Translations under genes and position numbers: made by a program
Notes under the pieces: generated by a model
The model's database searches: none
The model's input: the letters and a program-made list of their open reading frames with translations, nothing else
Told to the model about the DNA's origin: nothing
Shown here: positions 9,236 through 16,359 of the stretch, piece after piece
How positions within the stretch are numbered: the first letter of the stretch is position 1
Layout: each line of letters opens with the position of its first letter
Assembly: GCF_000741535.1 (NCBI RefSeq)
Contig: NZ_JGYQ01000007.1
Location: 124,001-188,000, forward strand
Reading direction: 5' to 3'
Source of the DNA: Bifidobacterium boum
Lineage (GTDB): Bacteria > Actinomycetota > Actinomycetes > Actinomycetales > Bifidobacteriaceae
DNA: 64,000 nucleotides

Positions 9236-10063
9236 CTACTTGGCGAACTGGGTGAGGTGGGGGTCGACCGAATGCACGACATCAACCAGATCGCCATTCG
9301 ACAGCAGCGGACGCTGAAACTCACGCCACGGTTCCACTTGGACCTCCCAACGGCCGGTCTCATGGTCGAGCACCGGGCGGGCGGTCTGCTCCCAGCGCAG
9401 CCGTTCCGTCGTACGGCCGGTATGGGGGTCACGACGGGAGTAATGCAGGCACGTGCAATTCGTGATCTTCCAATCATCGCTATCCGCACGACGCAGGAAC
9501 TCCTCATCCGACAGGTCTTCAAGCGTGAGCATCATCGCCATCATGAAATCCCCATGCGTAACCGCGACCACCGACTCCGACTCGGCGCGGCGGTTCAGTG
9601 AGGTAAGCAGGTTATGCACACGATCCTCGGCGACATCGGCGATCGACTCACCTGCCGGCGGACGCCAATAGAGCGGATCGGTACGTTTGAACATCCAGTT
9701 GCGCTCATAATTCGTTTTGAACTCGTCCTGCGTGATGGTGTTGATCTCGCCCCACGAACGTTCACGAAGCACACGGGTTTCCTCCCACTTCGCTTTCGGC
9801 AAGGCCATCGTCGCGGCGGTTTCGCGGGCACGCACATACGGCGAAACCAGATAGCGGTCGAACAGTTGCTGCTGGGAGACCAACCAGCGTCCGATACAAT
9901 CCGCCTGACGACGGCCGGTCGCCGTCAGGCGCCATGAACGATCCGGCACCGTCACGTTATCCTGCGTGTACAAGGAGGTGTCTCCCTGCTCCCCCGCCTC
10001 GATAATCACATTCGCTTCGGATTCGCCGTGCCGAATCACGTACAAATCAAGCGGCATCCCCAT
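9236..10063 (-). CDS. Histidine phosphatase superfamily protein (phosphoglycerate mutase-like)
   Basis: A 275-aa cytosolic protein. The catalytic RHG motif is in YVIRHGESEAN near residue 11; the second Arg is in SPYVRARETA and the second His in VVAVTHGDFMMAM. It is longer than typical GpmA proteins, has a C-terminal extension, and lacks GpmA-specific segments, so a broad-specificity phosphatase is more likely than a glycolytic mutase. The substrate is unknown. The start at 10063 follows AAAGGAG with a 5-nt gap. The gene appears to be transcribed alone. Confidence 0.8.
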   Translation of the reverse strand: MGMPLDLYVIRHGESEANVIIEAGEQGDTSLYTQDNVTVPDRSWRLTATGRRQADCIGRWLVSQQQLFDRYLVSPYVRARETAATMALPKAKWEETRVLRERSWGEINTITQDEFKTNYERNWMFKRTDPLYWRPPAGESIADVAEDRVHNLLTSLNRRAESESVVAVTHGDFMMAMMLTLEDLSDEEFLRRADSDDWKITNCTCLHYSRRDPHTGRTTERLRWEQTARPVLDHETGRWEVQVEPWREFQRPLLSNGDLVDVVHSVDPHLTQFAK

Positions 10064-10192
10064 AAGCGCTCCTTTCTGTGAGCTGTCAGCCGTGTCCTGC
10101 TCCGACGCGGGACGATACTGACTACCACGCTACCGCAAGACGGGCGGCCGCGTCAGCCGACTTCGCGCGCAAAGCGCAAACGACACCGACAA

Positions 10193-10225
10193 TTCACCGC
10201 TCGTCCATACAGGCGGACGAGTGAA
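10193..10225 (-). terminator. Hairpin downstream of the L,D-transpeptidase gene
   Basis: TCGTCC and flanking TTCAC pair with GGACGA and GTGAA around a short loop with a 3-nt bulge. It starts 26 bp after the transpeptidase stop codon. Confidence 0.4.
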
Positions 10226-10250
10226 ACGACCGGCAAACGGTCAGACAAGG

Positions 10251-10964
10251 TCAGCCGATGTGTACGGGTGTGCCGTCAGGGACCTGATCGTACAACCATT
10301 TCGCGTCGGCAAGCGTCAGCCGCACACAACCATGCGACGCCGGATGTCCGAGCTTCACCGCCTCACTGACCACGTATGAGCCCGCATCCTGCTTGGTGGG
10401 TACCGTGTGGAACAGGTACACGTTGTTGCGGAATGACACCCAGTAGTCCGCGCCCCATCCGTCAGAGGGATTGTAGAAATGGTCACCTCGGCCGTTGATG
10501 GTGAAATCGCCGTGCGGAGTGCTGTCATGCAGCCCCGTACTGGCGATCATCGTGTAAATCGTCTTGTCATTGGACCGTACGTACACCCGTTGGGCGGACA
10601 AGTCAACTGTGATATTCAAGTTGCGGTAGTTCGCAAGCTTCGGCTGGACACCTCCGGATGGGGCACGCCAGTCAATAGTGGTGCCGTTGTTCTGGGCGTT
10701 CGTATGCGTCCCCGGCTCGGGATTGATTGCCGGAACCATGGAACGCCGCAATGCCGTACGGTCCTCGACCCCGGCGGCCGCGTGACGGACAACAGGCTCA
10801 CGTGCCGTTTGGGATGTGACGGCAGCTTGACGGTCGGCATGGTTCTGCTGGGTGGCGAAGAATCCGAAAATCAGGATGATACAGATAATCGCTGCAAGCA
10901 GAATCTCGGCATTGTTGCGCAACGGATTGCGATCGGGAGATTGCCCGCCGGTAACAGCCGCCAT
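10251..10964 (-). CDS. L,D-transpeptidase (YkuD domain), membrane anchored
   Basis: The 237-aa protein has one N-terminal membrane helix (about residues 20-37), a low-complexity linker, and a YkuD catalytic domain over roughly residues 115-237. The catalytic motif is LGHPASHGCVRL near residue 212, with the nucleophilic Cys and upstream His present. HTVPTKQ and GDHFYNPSD resemble substrate-groove regions. Such enzymes form 3-3 peptidoglycan cross-links or attach proteins to the wall. No LysM or Ig-like wall-binding module is present, so anchoring depends on the membrane helix. The start follows GGAG with a 6-nt gap. Confidence 0.88.
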   Translation of the reverse strand: MAAVTGGQSPDRNPLRNNAEILLAAIICIILIFGFFATQQNHADRQAAVTSQTAREPVVRHAAAGVEDRTALRRSMVPAINPEPGTHTNAQNNGTTIDWRAPSGGVQPKLANYRNLNITVDLSAQRVYVRSNDKTIYTMIASTGLHDSTPHGDFTINGRGDHFYNPSDGWGADYWVSFRNNVYLFHTVPTKQDAGSYVVSEAVKLGHPASHGCVRLTLADAKWLYDQVPDGTPVHIG

Positions 10965-11499
10965 ACTTGTCTCCGTTCATCTGTCATACCGAACGCGGGC
11001 TTGAAACCGCCCGCGGCGCCCAGTGTCTCCGGGTGAATCCGCTCACATACCCGTTATAACGGTACGCACGTCAATACCGCGCGGACTGGAGCCATATTAT
11101 GGTACTACGTGCCATAGGCGACATCACTGTGGCGGACGCCGCCGGCCATGCCGGCGACATCAGGGGACGGCAATGGCATCGCGCCCGGCCGAATGACGGT
11201 TCCGTATCAGCTCGTTGTGCGACGGCACCGTCACACAACGGACGGATAGCGGACACACGGACGGCACAGCAGCAGGATACCGGCCTGCGATGCGACGATA
11301 CGGTCACACAACAGCGAGATAGAGCGACGCCCGTCCTCCTCCACCCACCAAACAGCGGATTCCAGTGAGCTTCGCAACACTGGTGAAGCGGACCCCATTC
11401 CCGCACCGATGACCCGATTCCCATGAACACCACAACCATGCTTGGCGCCATGCAAGCCGCACATACGACCCGTGCCAGTGCGTGCCGTAAAGTTGAGAT
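10965..11499. other. Divergent intergenic region, no gene supported
   Basis: This 535-bp stretch separates the leftward L,D-transpeptidase gene from the rightward rhomboid gene and should hold both promoters. Short open frames in it have no family features. Visible structures are a hairpin at 11213-11240 (CGTTGTG, GACGG pairing with CCGTC, CACAACG) and a second CGGTCACACAAC-like sequence about 60 bp further right. I see no known RNA in it. Confidence 0.5.
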
Positions 11500-12288
11500 A
11501 TGACTTCGTCTATCAGATTGTCCCCAACCCGTTGGATCCGCCACCTGCGATACGAATGGAAGCATCGCGGACCGGTCATCACCAGCATTATCATCACAGT
11601 ATGCGTGCTGATGTGGCTGGTGGAACAAATCGCCTATTACGCTGACAAGAACGCGTTCACCGGCATGGTGTACCGCATGGCGTTCATCCCGGCACTGACA
11701 GCATCACAACCGTGGACCTTCCTCACCTCCCTGTTCATGCACGCTCCCGGTATCGACGTTTGGCACATCCTGTGCAATATGATCACGCTATGGCTTGTCG
11801 CACCCTCATTGGAAAAGCTTCTGGGACACTGGCAGTTCCTGATGCTGTATCTGCTCAGCGGACTGGGAGGTGACGCAGGTACCATGGTCGCCGCCCGTAT
11901 ACTTGACGATCCGCAGTCATGGCTGCAATCCTCATTTGGTGCTTCCGGTGCGATTTTCGGTGTGCTTGGCGCACTGATGGTCACATCTTCGCGCACGCAT
12001 CTTGACTTGCGGCAACTGATTGTGCTTACGGCCATCAATCTGGTTATGCCGCTCTTTGTTCCGGATATCGCTTGGCAGGCGCATATCGGCGGCCTGCTCA
12101 CCGGCGCCGGCACGTCCAGTATGCTGGTCGGAACGACAGCAATCCGCCGCGTTCTGAATTATCGCAAGCGCACCATCATCACCATGATAATCATCTTCGT
12201 GGTTATTGCAGGCGTCGTACTGCTATCACAGAACACCAGTACGCTGGTCACGCGGCTTTCAGGCTCGCCGATCGTGTTGGACAGCTGA
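11500..12288 (+). CDS. Rhomboid family intramembrane serine protease
   Basis: This 262-aa protein has six to seven membrane helices. The catalytic serine is in SSFGASGAIFGVLGA near residue 150 (GASG motif) and the catalytic histidine in QAHIGGLLTGA near residue 195. WTFLTSLFMHAPG and WHILCNMITLW match the conserved L1/TM2 region of rhomboids. These proteases cut membrane proteins within the bilayer; the substrate here is unknown. The start at 11500 has a weak GAGAT upstream; MTSSIRLSP is a short basic lead. A good terminator follows 5 bp after the stop codon. Confidence 0.88.
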   Translation: MTSSIRLSPTRWIRHLRYEWKHRGPVITSIIITVCVLMWLVEQIAYYADKNAFTGMVYRMAFIPALTASQPWTFLTSLFMHAPGIDVWHILCNMITLWLVAPSLEKLLGHWQFLMLYLLSGLGGDAGTMVAARILDDPQSWLQSSFGASGAIFGVLGALMVTSSRTHLDLRQLIVLTAINLVMPLFVPDIAWQAHIGGLLTGAGTSSMLVGTTAIRRVLNYRKRTIITMIIIFVVIAGVVLLSQNTSTLVTRLSGSPIVLDS

Positions 12289-12292
12289 GTGC

Positions 12293-12332
12293 GGTTGCCG
12301 CCGCGTGGGCTGATTCTCGCACGGCGGCAACC
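12293..12332 (+). terminator. Terminator hairpin after the rhomboid gene
   Basis: GGTTGCCGCCG pairs perfectly with CGGCGGCAACC over 11 bp around an 18-nt loop, starting 5 bp after the stop codon. Confidence 0.6.
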
Positions 12333-12722
12333 GGCAGGTTCGGCTCGATACTGTCACGCTTTCACACGGCTCGGAAGAATGCGGTTCCATTGCGAATCCG
12401 GAAGGTGTCGGCGAATTGCGTCATTCGGCGTGGGACTTTTCGCAGTATTGGTGATATTGCGTGTAAACTCCCAAGGGCTTGATTTCGGGCATGTTGGTAT
12501 TTCAACGTTTTCGTTGTCACATTACCGCCGCATCCCGTGTGCATGCATAAACTCCCGGGAGTTTGCCACTGTTTGTGTCGTCCCCGCTAAAAGTCCCGCA
12601 TCCTGCGAAGTCCCGGGTCGAATACTGCCGGCGAGCGCCCTCGAAAGGGCACTCTAAACGCACTCATTCGATGGCGACAACCGCCCGGAGCGTGGCTGGA
12701 ACGGCCTGTTTCCGTGCATTCA
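12333..12722. other. Gene-free interval with TAAACTCCC motifs and a 16-bp palindrome
   Basis: No gene is supported between the convergent rhomboid and ychF units. The interval holds TAAACTCCC at about 12463 and the perfect palindrome AAACTCCCGGGAGTTT at 12549-12564, followed by AAAAGTCCCGC and GAAGTCCCGGG. Similar TCCCG/CGGGA-rich sequence is found at 44.74-45.0 kb. Confidence 0.5.
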
Positions 12723-12778
12723 AAAACGGCGCGATTGCAACGTTTCGCAGTGTGGAATCGTTGGAATCGCGCCGTTTT
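12723..12778 (-). terminator. Strong terminator after ychF
   Basis: AAAACGGCGCGATTGCAAC pairs with the inverted sequence ending AATCGCGCCGTTTT over 19 bp with one mismatch. On the minus strand the right arm begins and the left arm ends with T-runs, as expected of a Rho-independent terminator 16 bp past the ychF stop. Confidence 0.75.
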
Positions 12779-12794
12779 GGCGGGGTGTGGGCGG

Positions 12795-13889
12795 TTACTT
12801 GGATACGTTGAACTTGAATTCGACGATGTCGCCGTCCTGCATCACGTAGTCGCGGCCTTCGAGGCGAAGCTTGCCTTCCTCCTTGATGGTGTTCATCGAG
12901 CCGTTGGCGGCGACGAAGTCATCGTAGGAGACGATTTCGGCTTTAATGAAGCCACGCTCGAAATCGGTGTGGATTACGCCGGCGGCCTGCGGGGCGGTCC
13001 AGCCCTTGTGGATCTGCCAGGCGTGCACCTCCTTCTCGCCTGCGGTGAGGAAGGTCTGCAAACCGAGGATGTCGAATCCGACGCGGGCAAGCTGGTCGAG
13101 CCCGGATTCCTTGAGTCCGGCGTCCTCGAGCATTTCACGCGCGTCTGCCTCGTCAAGTTCGGTCAGGTCGGCTTCGAACTGGGCGTTGAGGAAAATCGCT
13201 TTCGCAGGGGCCACCAGGTCAGTGAGCTTCTTGCGCAGCTGCTCGTTGCCCAGTTCGGCGTCGTCCACGTTGAACACGTAGATGAACGGCTTGGCGGTCA
13301 ACAAGTGCAGGTCGTAAATGTCGTCCTTGTTGATTTTGCCGGCCTGCGCCGCATGGTCGATGGTTTCACCGGCTTCGAGGATCTTCTTTGCGGCGTTCAC
13401 GGCGTTGACGTATTCCGGCGTGACCTTCTTGCCGCGCAGCTCCTTCTCCAGTTTGGGCAGCGCGTTTTCGATGGTTTGCAGGTCGGCGAGGATCAGTTCG
13501 GTGTTGATGGTGTCGATATCGTCGGCGGGATCGACTTTGCCGTTGACGTGCACGATGTCATCGTCTTCGAACGCGCGGACGACCTCGCAGATCGCGTCGG
13601 CTTCACGGATGTTGGCGAGGAACTTGTTGCCCAGGCCTTCACCTTCCGAAGCGCCCTTGACGATACCGGCGATATCGACGAAGGTGACGGTTGCGGGCAC
13701 GATTTTCTCGGTGTGCACGAGCTTGGCGAGCACCGGCAGTCGGTCATCCGGCAGGGGCACGATGCCGGTGTTCGGCTCGATGGTGGCGAACGGGTAGTTT
13801 TCCGCCAGCACATTGTTGCGGGTGAGCGCGTTGAACATGGTGGACTTGCCGACATTCGGCAGGCCGACGATTCCGATAGTTAAAGACAT
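12795..13889 (-). CDS. ychF: Redox-regulated ATPase/GTPase YchF (Obg family)
   Basis: The 364-aa protein matches the usual YchF length. G1 is [14 protein letters not shown] near residue 8, G3 is [12 protein letters not shown] with the family-specific GAS, and NVDD replaces the NKxD motif, which explains ATP preference in this family. The C-terminal TGS domain is recognisable in [31 protein letters not shown]. YchF binds ribosomes and affects stress responses in other bacteria. The start at 13889 (MSLTIGIVG) fits the family N-terminus; GGAAAG lies just upstream. It is a single-gene unit with terminators on both sides. Confidence 0.95.
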   Translation of the reverse strand: MSLTIGIVGLPNVGKSTMFNALTRNNVLAENYPFATIEPNTGIVPLPDDRLPVLAKLVHTEKIVPATVTFVDIAGIVKGASEGEGLGNKFLANIREADAICEVVRAFEDDDIVHVNGKVDPADDIDTINTELILADLQTIENALPKLEKELRGKKVTPEYVNAVNAAKKILEAGETIDHAAQAGKINKDDIYDLHLLTAKPFIYVFNVDDAELGNEQLRKKLTDLVAPAKAIFLNAQFEADLTELDEADAREMLEDAGLKESGLDQLARVGFDILGLQTFLTAGEKEVHAWQIHKGWTAPQAAGVIHTDFERGFIKAEIVSYDDFVAANGSMNTIKEEGKLRLEGRDYVMQDGDIVEFKFNVSK

Positions 13890-13923
13890 GCTTTCCAGTG
13901 TAGAGGCATGATGGACGTAGCGC

Positions 13924-13937
13924 ACGTGCCGGCACGT
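13924..13937. promoter_or_regulatory. 14-bp perfect palindrome upstream of ychF
   Basis: ACGTGCCGGCACGT lies 35 bp upstream of the ychF start codon and immediately before the proC terminator. A dimeric regulator site is possible; no known consensus fits. Confidence 0.25.
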
Positions 13938-13940
13938 CAC

Positions 13941-13982
13941 CACGCCGGCCGGTTCGCACTACGCTGTCAGCCGGCCGGCGTG
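13941..13982 (-). terminator. Terminator hairpin after proC
   Basis: CACGCCGGCCGG and CCGGCCGGCGTG pair perfectly over 12 bp around an 18-nt loop, 32 bp past the proC stop. Confidence 0.6.
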
Positions 13983-14014
13983 ATTGACCCTGCAGTATTG
14001 CACGACAGCCGGTA

Positions 14015-14812
14015 TCAGCCTTCGACGGCTTGTACGGCGGAAATCACGTCACCGCGGAACCCGTGCTGCTCCAACGCGACCACACCACGGATTGTCGCGC
14101 CGCCCGGAGAGCAGACCGCATCCTTCATGGCCGCAGGCAGGCGGCCGTCGCTGACTTGCAGGGCGCCCGTGCCTTCGACCATTTTCGCGGCGAGCCGGTA
14201 TGCGCTGGCCCGCTTGAGCCCGTATTGCACGCCGGCGTCGGCGAGTGCCTCGATGTACATGGCGGTGAATGCGGGGGCGCAACTGGAGATGGTGCCGGCT
14301 TGGGACATGTGCGCGGTGTCGACGGTTTCGAGCATGCTGACCGGTTCAAGGAGCGCACGGACCAGTCCCGCCTGATAATCGGTGAGATTATGTTTGTCTT
14401 CGATGACGCTGACGCCTTGGCCTACGGCGATTGGCGTGTTGGGGATGATGGAGATGTGCGGGGTGTGATTTTCGAGCACGCTTTCAAGCCGGTCGAAGGT
14501 CCACCCCCAGGCGACGCATACGACAATGCTGTTGGCGAGCTCATGCAGGATCGGCGTGACGACCTGTTCGATCAGGTTCGGTTTGACGGCGAGGATGACG
14601 ATATCGCTTGCTGCGGCGACTTCGGTGGCGCTGCGCATGGGGCGTACGCCGAGTGGTGCGGCGGTGTCTACGAGCTTGTCGTAGTGTCCTGCGCAGGCGA
14701 GCATCTGCGAGCCTTCGAGAACGCCGGCGTCCACGAAGCCTTGTGCCATCGCTTGTGCCATCGCACCGTAGCCGATGAATCCTACGGTGATGTCGCTCAA
14801 TTGTTGGGTCAT
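14015..14812 (-). CDS. proC: Pyrroline-5-carboxylate reductase
   Basis: This 265-aa enzyme catalyses the last step of proline synthesis, NAD(P)H-dependent reduction of pyrroline-5-carboxylate. The Rossmann nucleotide-binding motif is GFIGYGAMAQAM near residue 10; VILAVKPN is the conserved second strand; ISIIPNTPIAVGQGV and the C-terminal signature around CSPGGATIRGVVALEQHG are diagnostic of ProC. AAGGAAC precedes the ATG at 14812. It lies 82 bp downstream of a prolyl aminopeptidase gene on the same strand, so both proline supply routes could be co-transcribed. Confidence 0.93.
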   Translation of the reverse strand: MTQQLSDITVGFIGYGAMAQAMAQGFVDAGVLEGSQMLACAGHYDKLVDTAAPLGVRPMRSATEVAAASDIVILAVKPNLIEQVVTPILHELANSIVVCVAWGWTFDRLESVLENHTPHISIIPNTPIAVGQGVSVIEDKHNLTDYQAGLVRALLEPVSMLETVDTAHMSQAGTISSCAPAFTAMYIEALADAGVQYGLKRASAYRLAAKMVEGTGALQVSDGRLPAAMKDAVCSPGGATIRGVVALEQHGFRGDVISAVQAVEG

Positions 14813-14894
14813 GGTGTTCCTTTCCTGGGTTGTCGCCGGCGCTGTACCGGCCACGATATGCGTTCAGGTTTCAGCTGCGACGGCAGCGGACGGC

Positions 14895-16244
14895 TTACCG
14901 CACGTCGGCGAGGTCTCCTCGCCCCAAGGCCTCTTGGTATTCGCGGGCGAAGACGCTGGGGTCGGTGCGCAATCCGTCATGCTCGTATTCGTTGGTCGCC
15001 CAGTAGTGGCTGTTGCCTACGCGGGACAGGGTATCAAGCTGGAGTGTCGAATCGACGTACATGTCGTCCACATAGACGGTCGCCTGCAGCGGCACCTCGT
15101 TGCGTGCGAGCTGGTCGGCGTCGTAGATCTTGCCGAAATGGGTGTCCTGCATGAGGATGTCCATGGCGGCGGCGAAGGGGCGCAACGCTTGCTCCTGCTG
15201 GAACATCCACGGGAAGATCGCCTCCCCGGTGAACAGCAACGGCCGTGCGGACATGGAGAATTGTGGTCGGGCGTCGCAGGCGCGTTGGGCGGCCCAGTTG
15301 ATGGGATGATCAAGCTCGCCGTCCGCATAGATGAACTCCTGGAGCGGCCAGTACAGGGGGCGGGACGCGGTCGTATCCATCACGTGGGTGAGGAATTCGT
15401 CGGACAGCGGGGACGCGGTATCCGCGGAACCATCGCCGTCGACAAAGGCCTCGTCGAACAGCCAGTGAATCTGTTCGAAACTCGGCTTCATGCCGAAGCC
15501 GCCGCCCAGCGTCTGCAACCGTTCGACGGTGAGCGGGTCGCCGTTGGGCAGCGCTACTCCCCCTTGTGCAACCCGATCGGCCACGGCGGCGACACGCTCA
15601 CGGTCCTGCGGGTAACACGCGTAATACTGCATGGTTTTGGATTCCATGCGCGGGAAGGTGTGCGCGTACACGTCATCCGCATCGGCGGGCACGTGCGGGA
15701 TACCTCCATTGGTGAAGCATGCGGCCAGACCCTGTGGGAACAGGGACAGGTAGCTCAAGGTCAGGAACCCGCCGTAGCTTTGCCCGAGCGTCACCCACGT
15801 GCGGCCGCCGAACACGGTCAGCCGCAGATGCTCGAAGTCCCGGATGATCGAATCGGCGAGGAAACGCTTGAGATACGCCGCCTGCGCCTGCGCGTCCCCG
15901 ATGCGGGACATGACGTGCGAATCGACACGCGAGGAACGCCCAGTACCGCGCTGGTCGGGCAGTACGACCCGGAAATGCCTCAACGCTTCGGCAAGCCACG
16001 CGTCCCCGCCGCCATCGGCCATCGGGCGCGGCCCGGCACCGCCCGGCCCGCCTTGCAGGAACAGCAGCAGCGGCAGGTCCTCATGCTCGCGTCCCGCCTC
16101 GCACACCACCCGATAGAACAGCCGGATCGTCTCCCCCGACACTGATGCGCCAGGTGTGTTCCCCCGCCAATCCAACGGGACATCGATCGCATGATCCTCA
16201 ACATACCGCCCCGGAACGTAATACTGCGCCAACGCCGTCACCAT
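14895..16244 (-). CDS. pip: Prolyl aminopeptidase (peptidase family S33)
   Basis: This 449-aa alpha/beta hydrolase has the oxyanion-hole motif LQGGPGGAGPR near residue 65, the DQRGTGRSS segment, and the nucleophile elbow GQSYGG near residue 145, all typical of proline iminopeptidases that remove N-terminal proline from peptides. The family-specific INWAAQR-like cap region and long C-terminal part are also present. No signal peptide is visible, so it acts in the cytoplasm on imported peptides. The start at 16244 follows GGGAGG with a 3-nt gap; an upstream in-frame ATG lacks such a site. proC follows 82 bp downstream. Confidence 0.88.
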   Translation of the reverse strand: MVTALAQYYVPGRYVEDHAIDVPLDWRGNTPGASVSGETIRLFYRVVCEAGREHEDLPLLLFLQGGPGGAGPRPMADGGGDAWLAEALRHFRVVLPDQRGTGRSSRVDSHVMSRIGDAQAQAAYLKRFLADSIIRDFEHLRLTVFGGRTWVTLGQSYGGFLTLSYLSLFPQGLAACFTNGGIPHVPADADDVYAHTFPRMESKTMQYYACYPQDRERVAAVADRVAQGGVALPNGDPLTVERLQTLGGGFGMKPSFEQIHWLFDEAFVDGDGSADTASPLSDEFLTHVMDTTASRPLYWPLQEFIYADGELDHPINWAAQRACDARPQFSMSARPLLFTGEAIFPWMFQQEQALRPFAAAMDILMQDTHFGKIYDADQLARNEVPLQATVYVDDMYVDSTLQLDTLSRVGNSHYWATNEYEHDGLRTDPSVFAREYQEALGRGDLADVR

Positions 16245-16359
16245 GTGCCTCCCGAAAGTGAACCCGAACACGAATCGCTACGCCCACCATAGCCCCACCC
16301 CGGCCTTTCATCCTTACGCATGATGGCAATCATGCCCGCCAAACGCTAGGGTAAACAGC

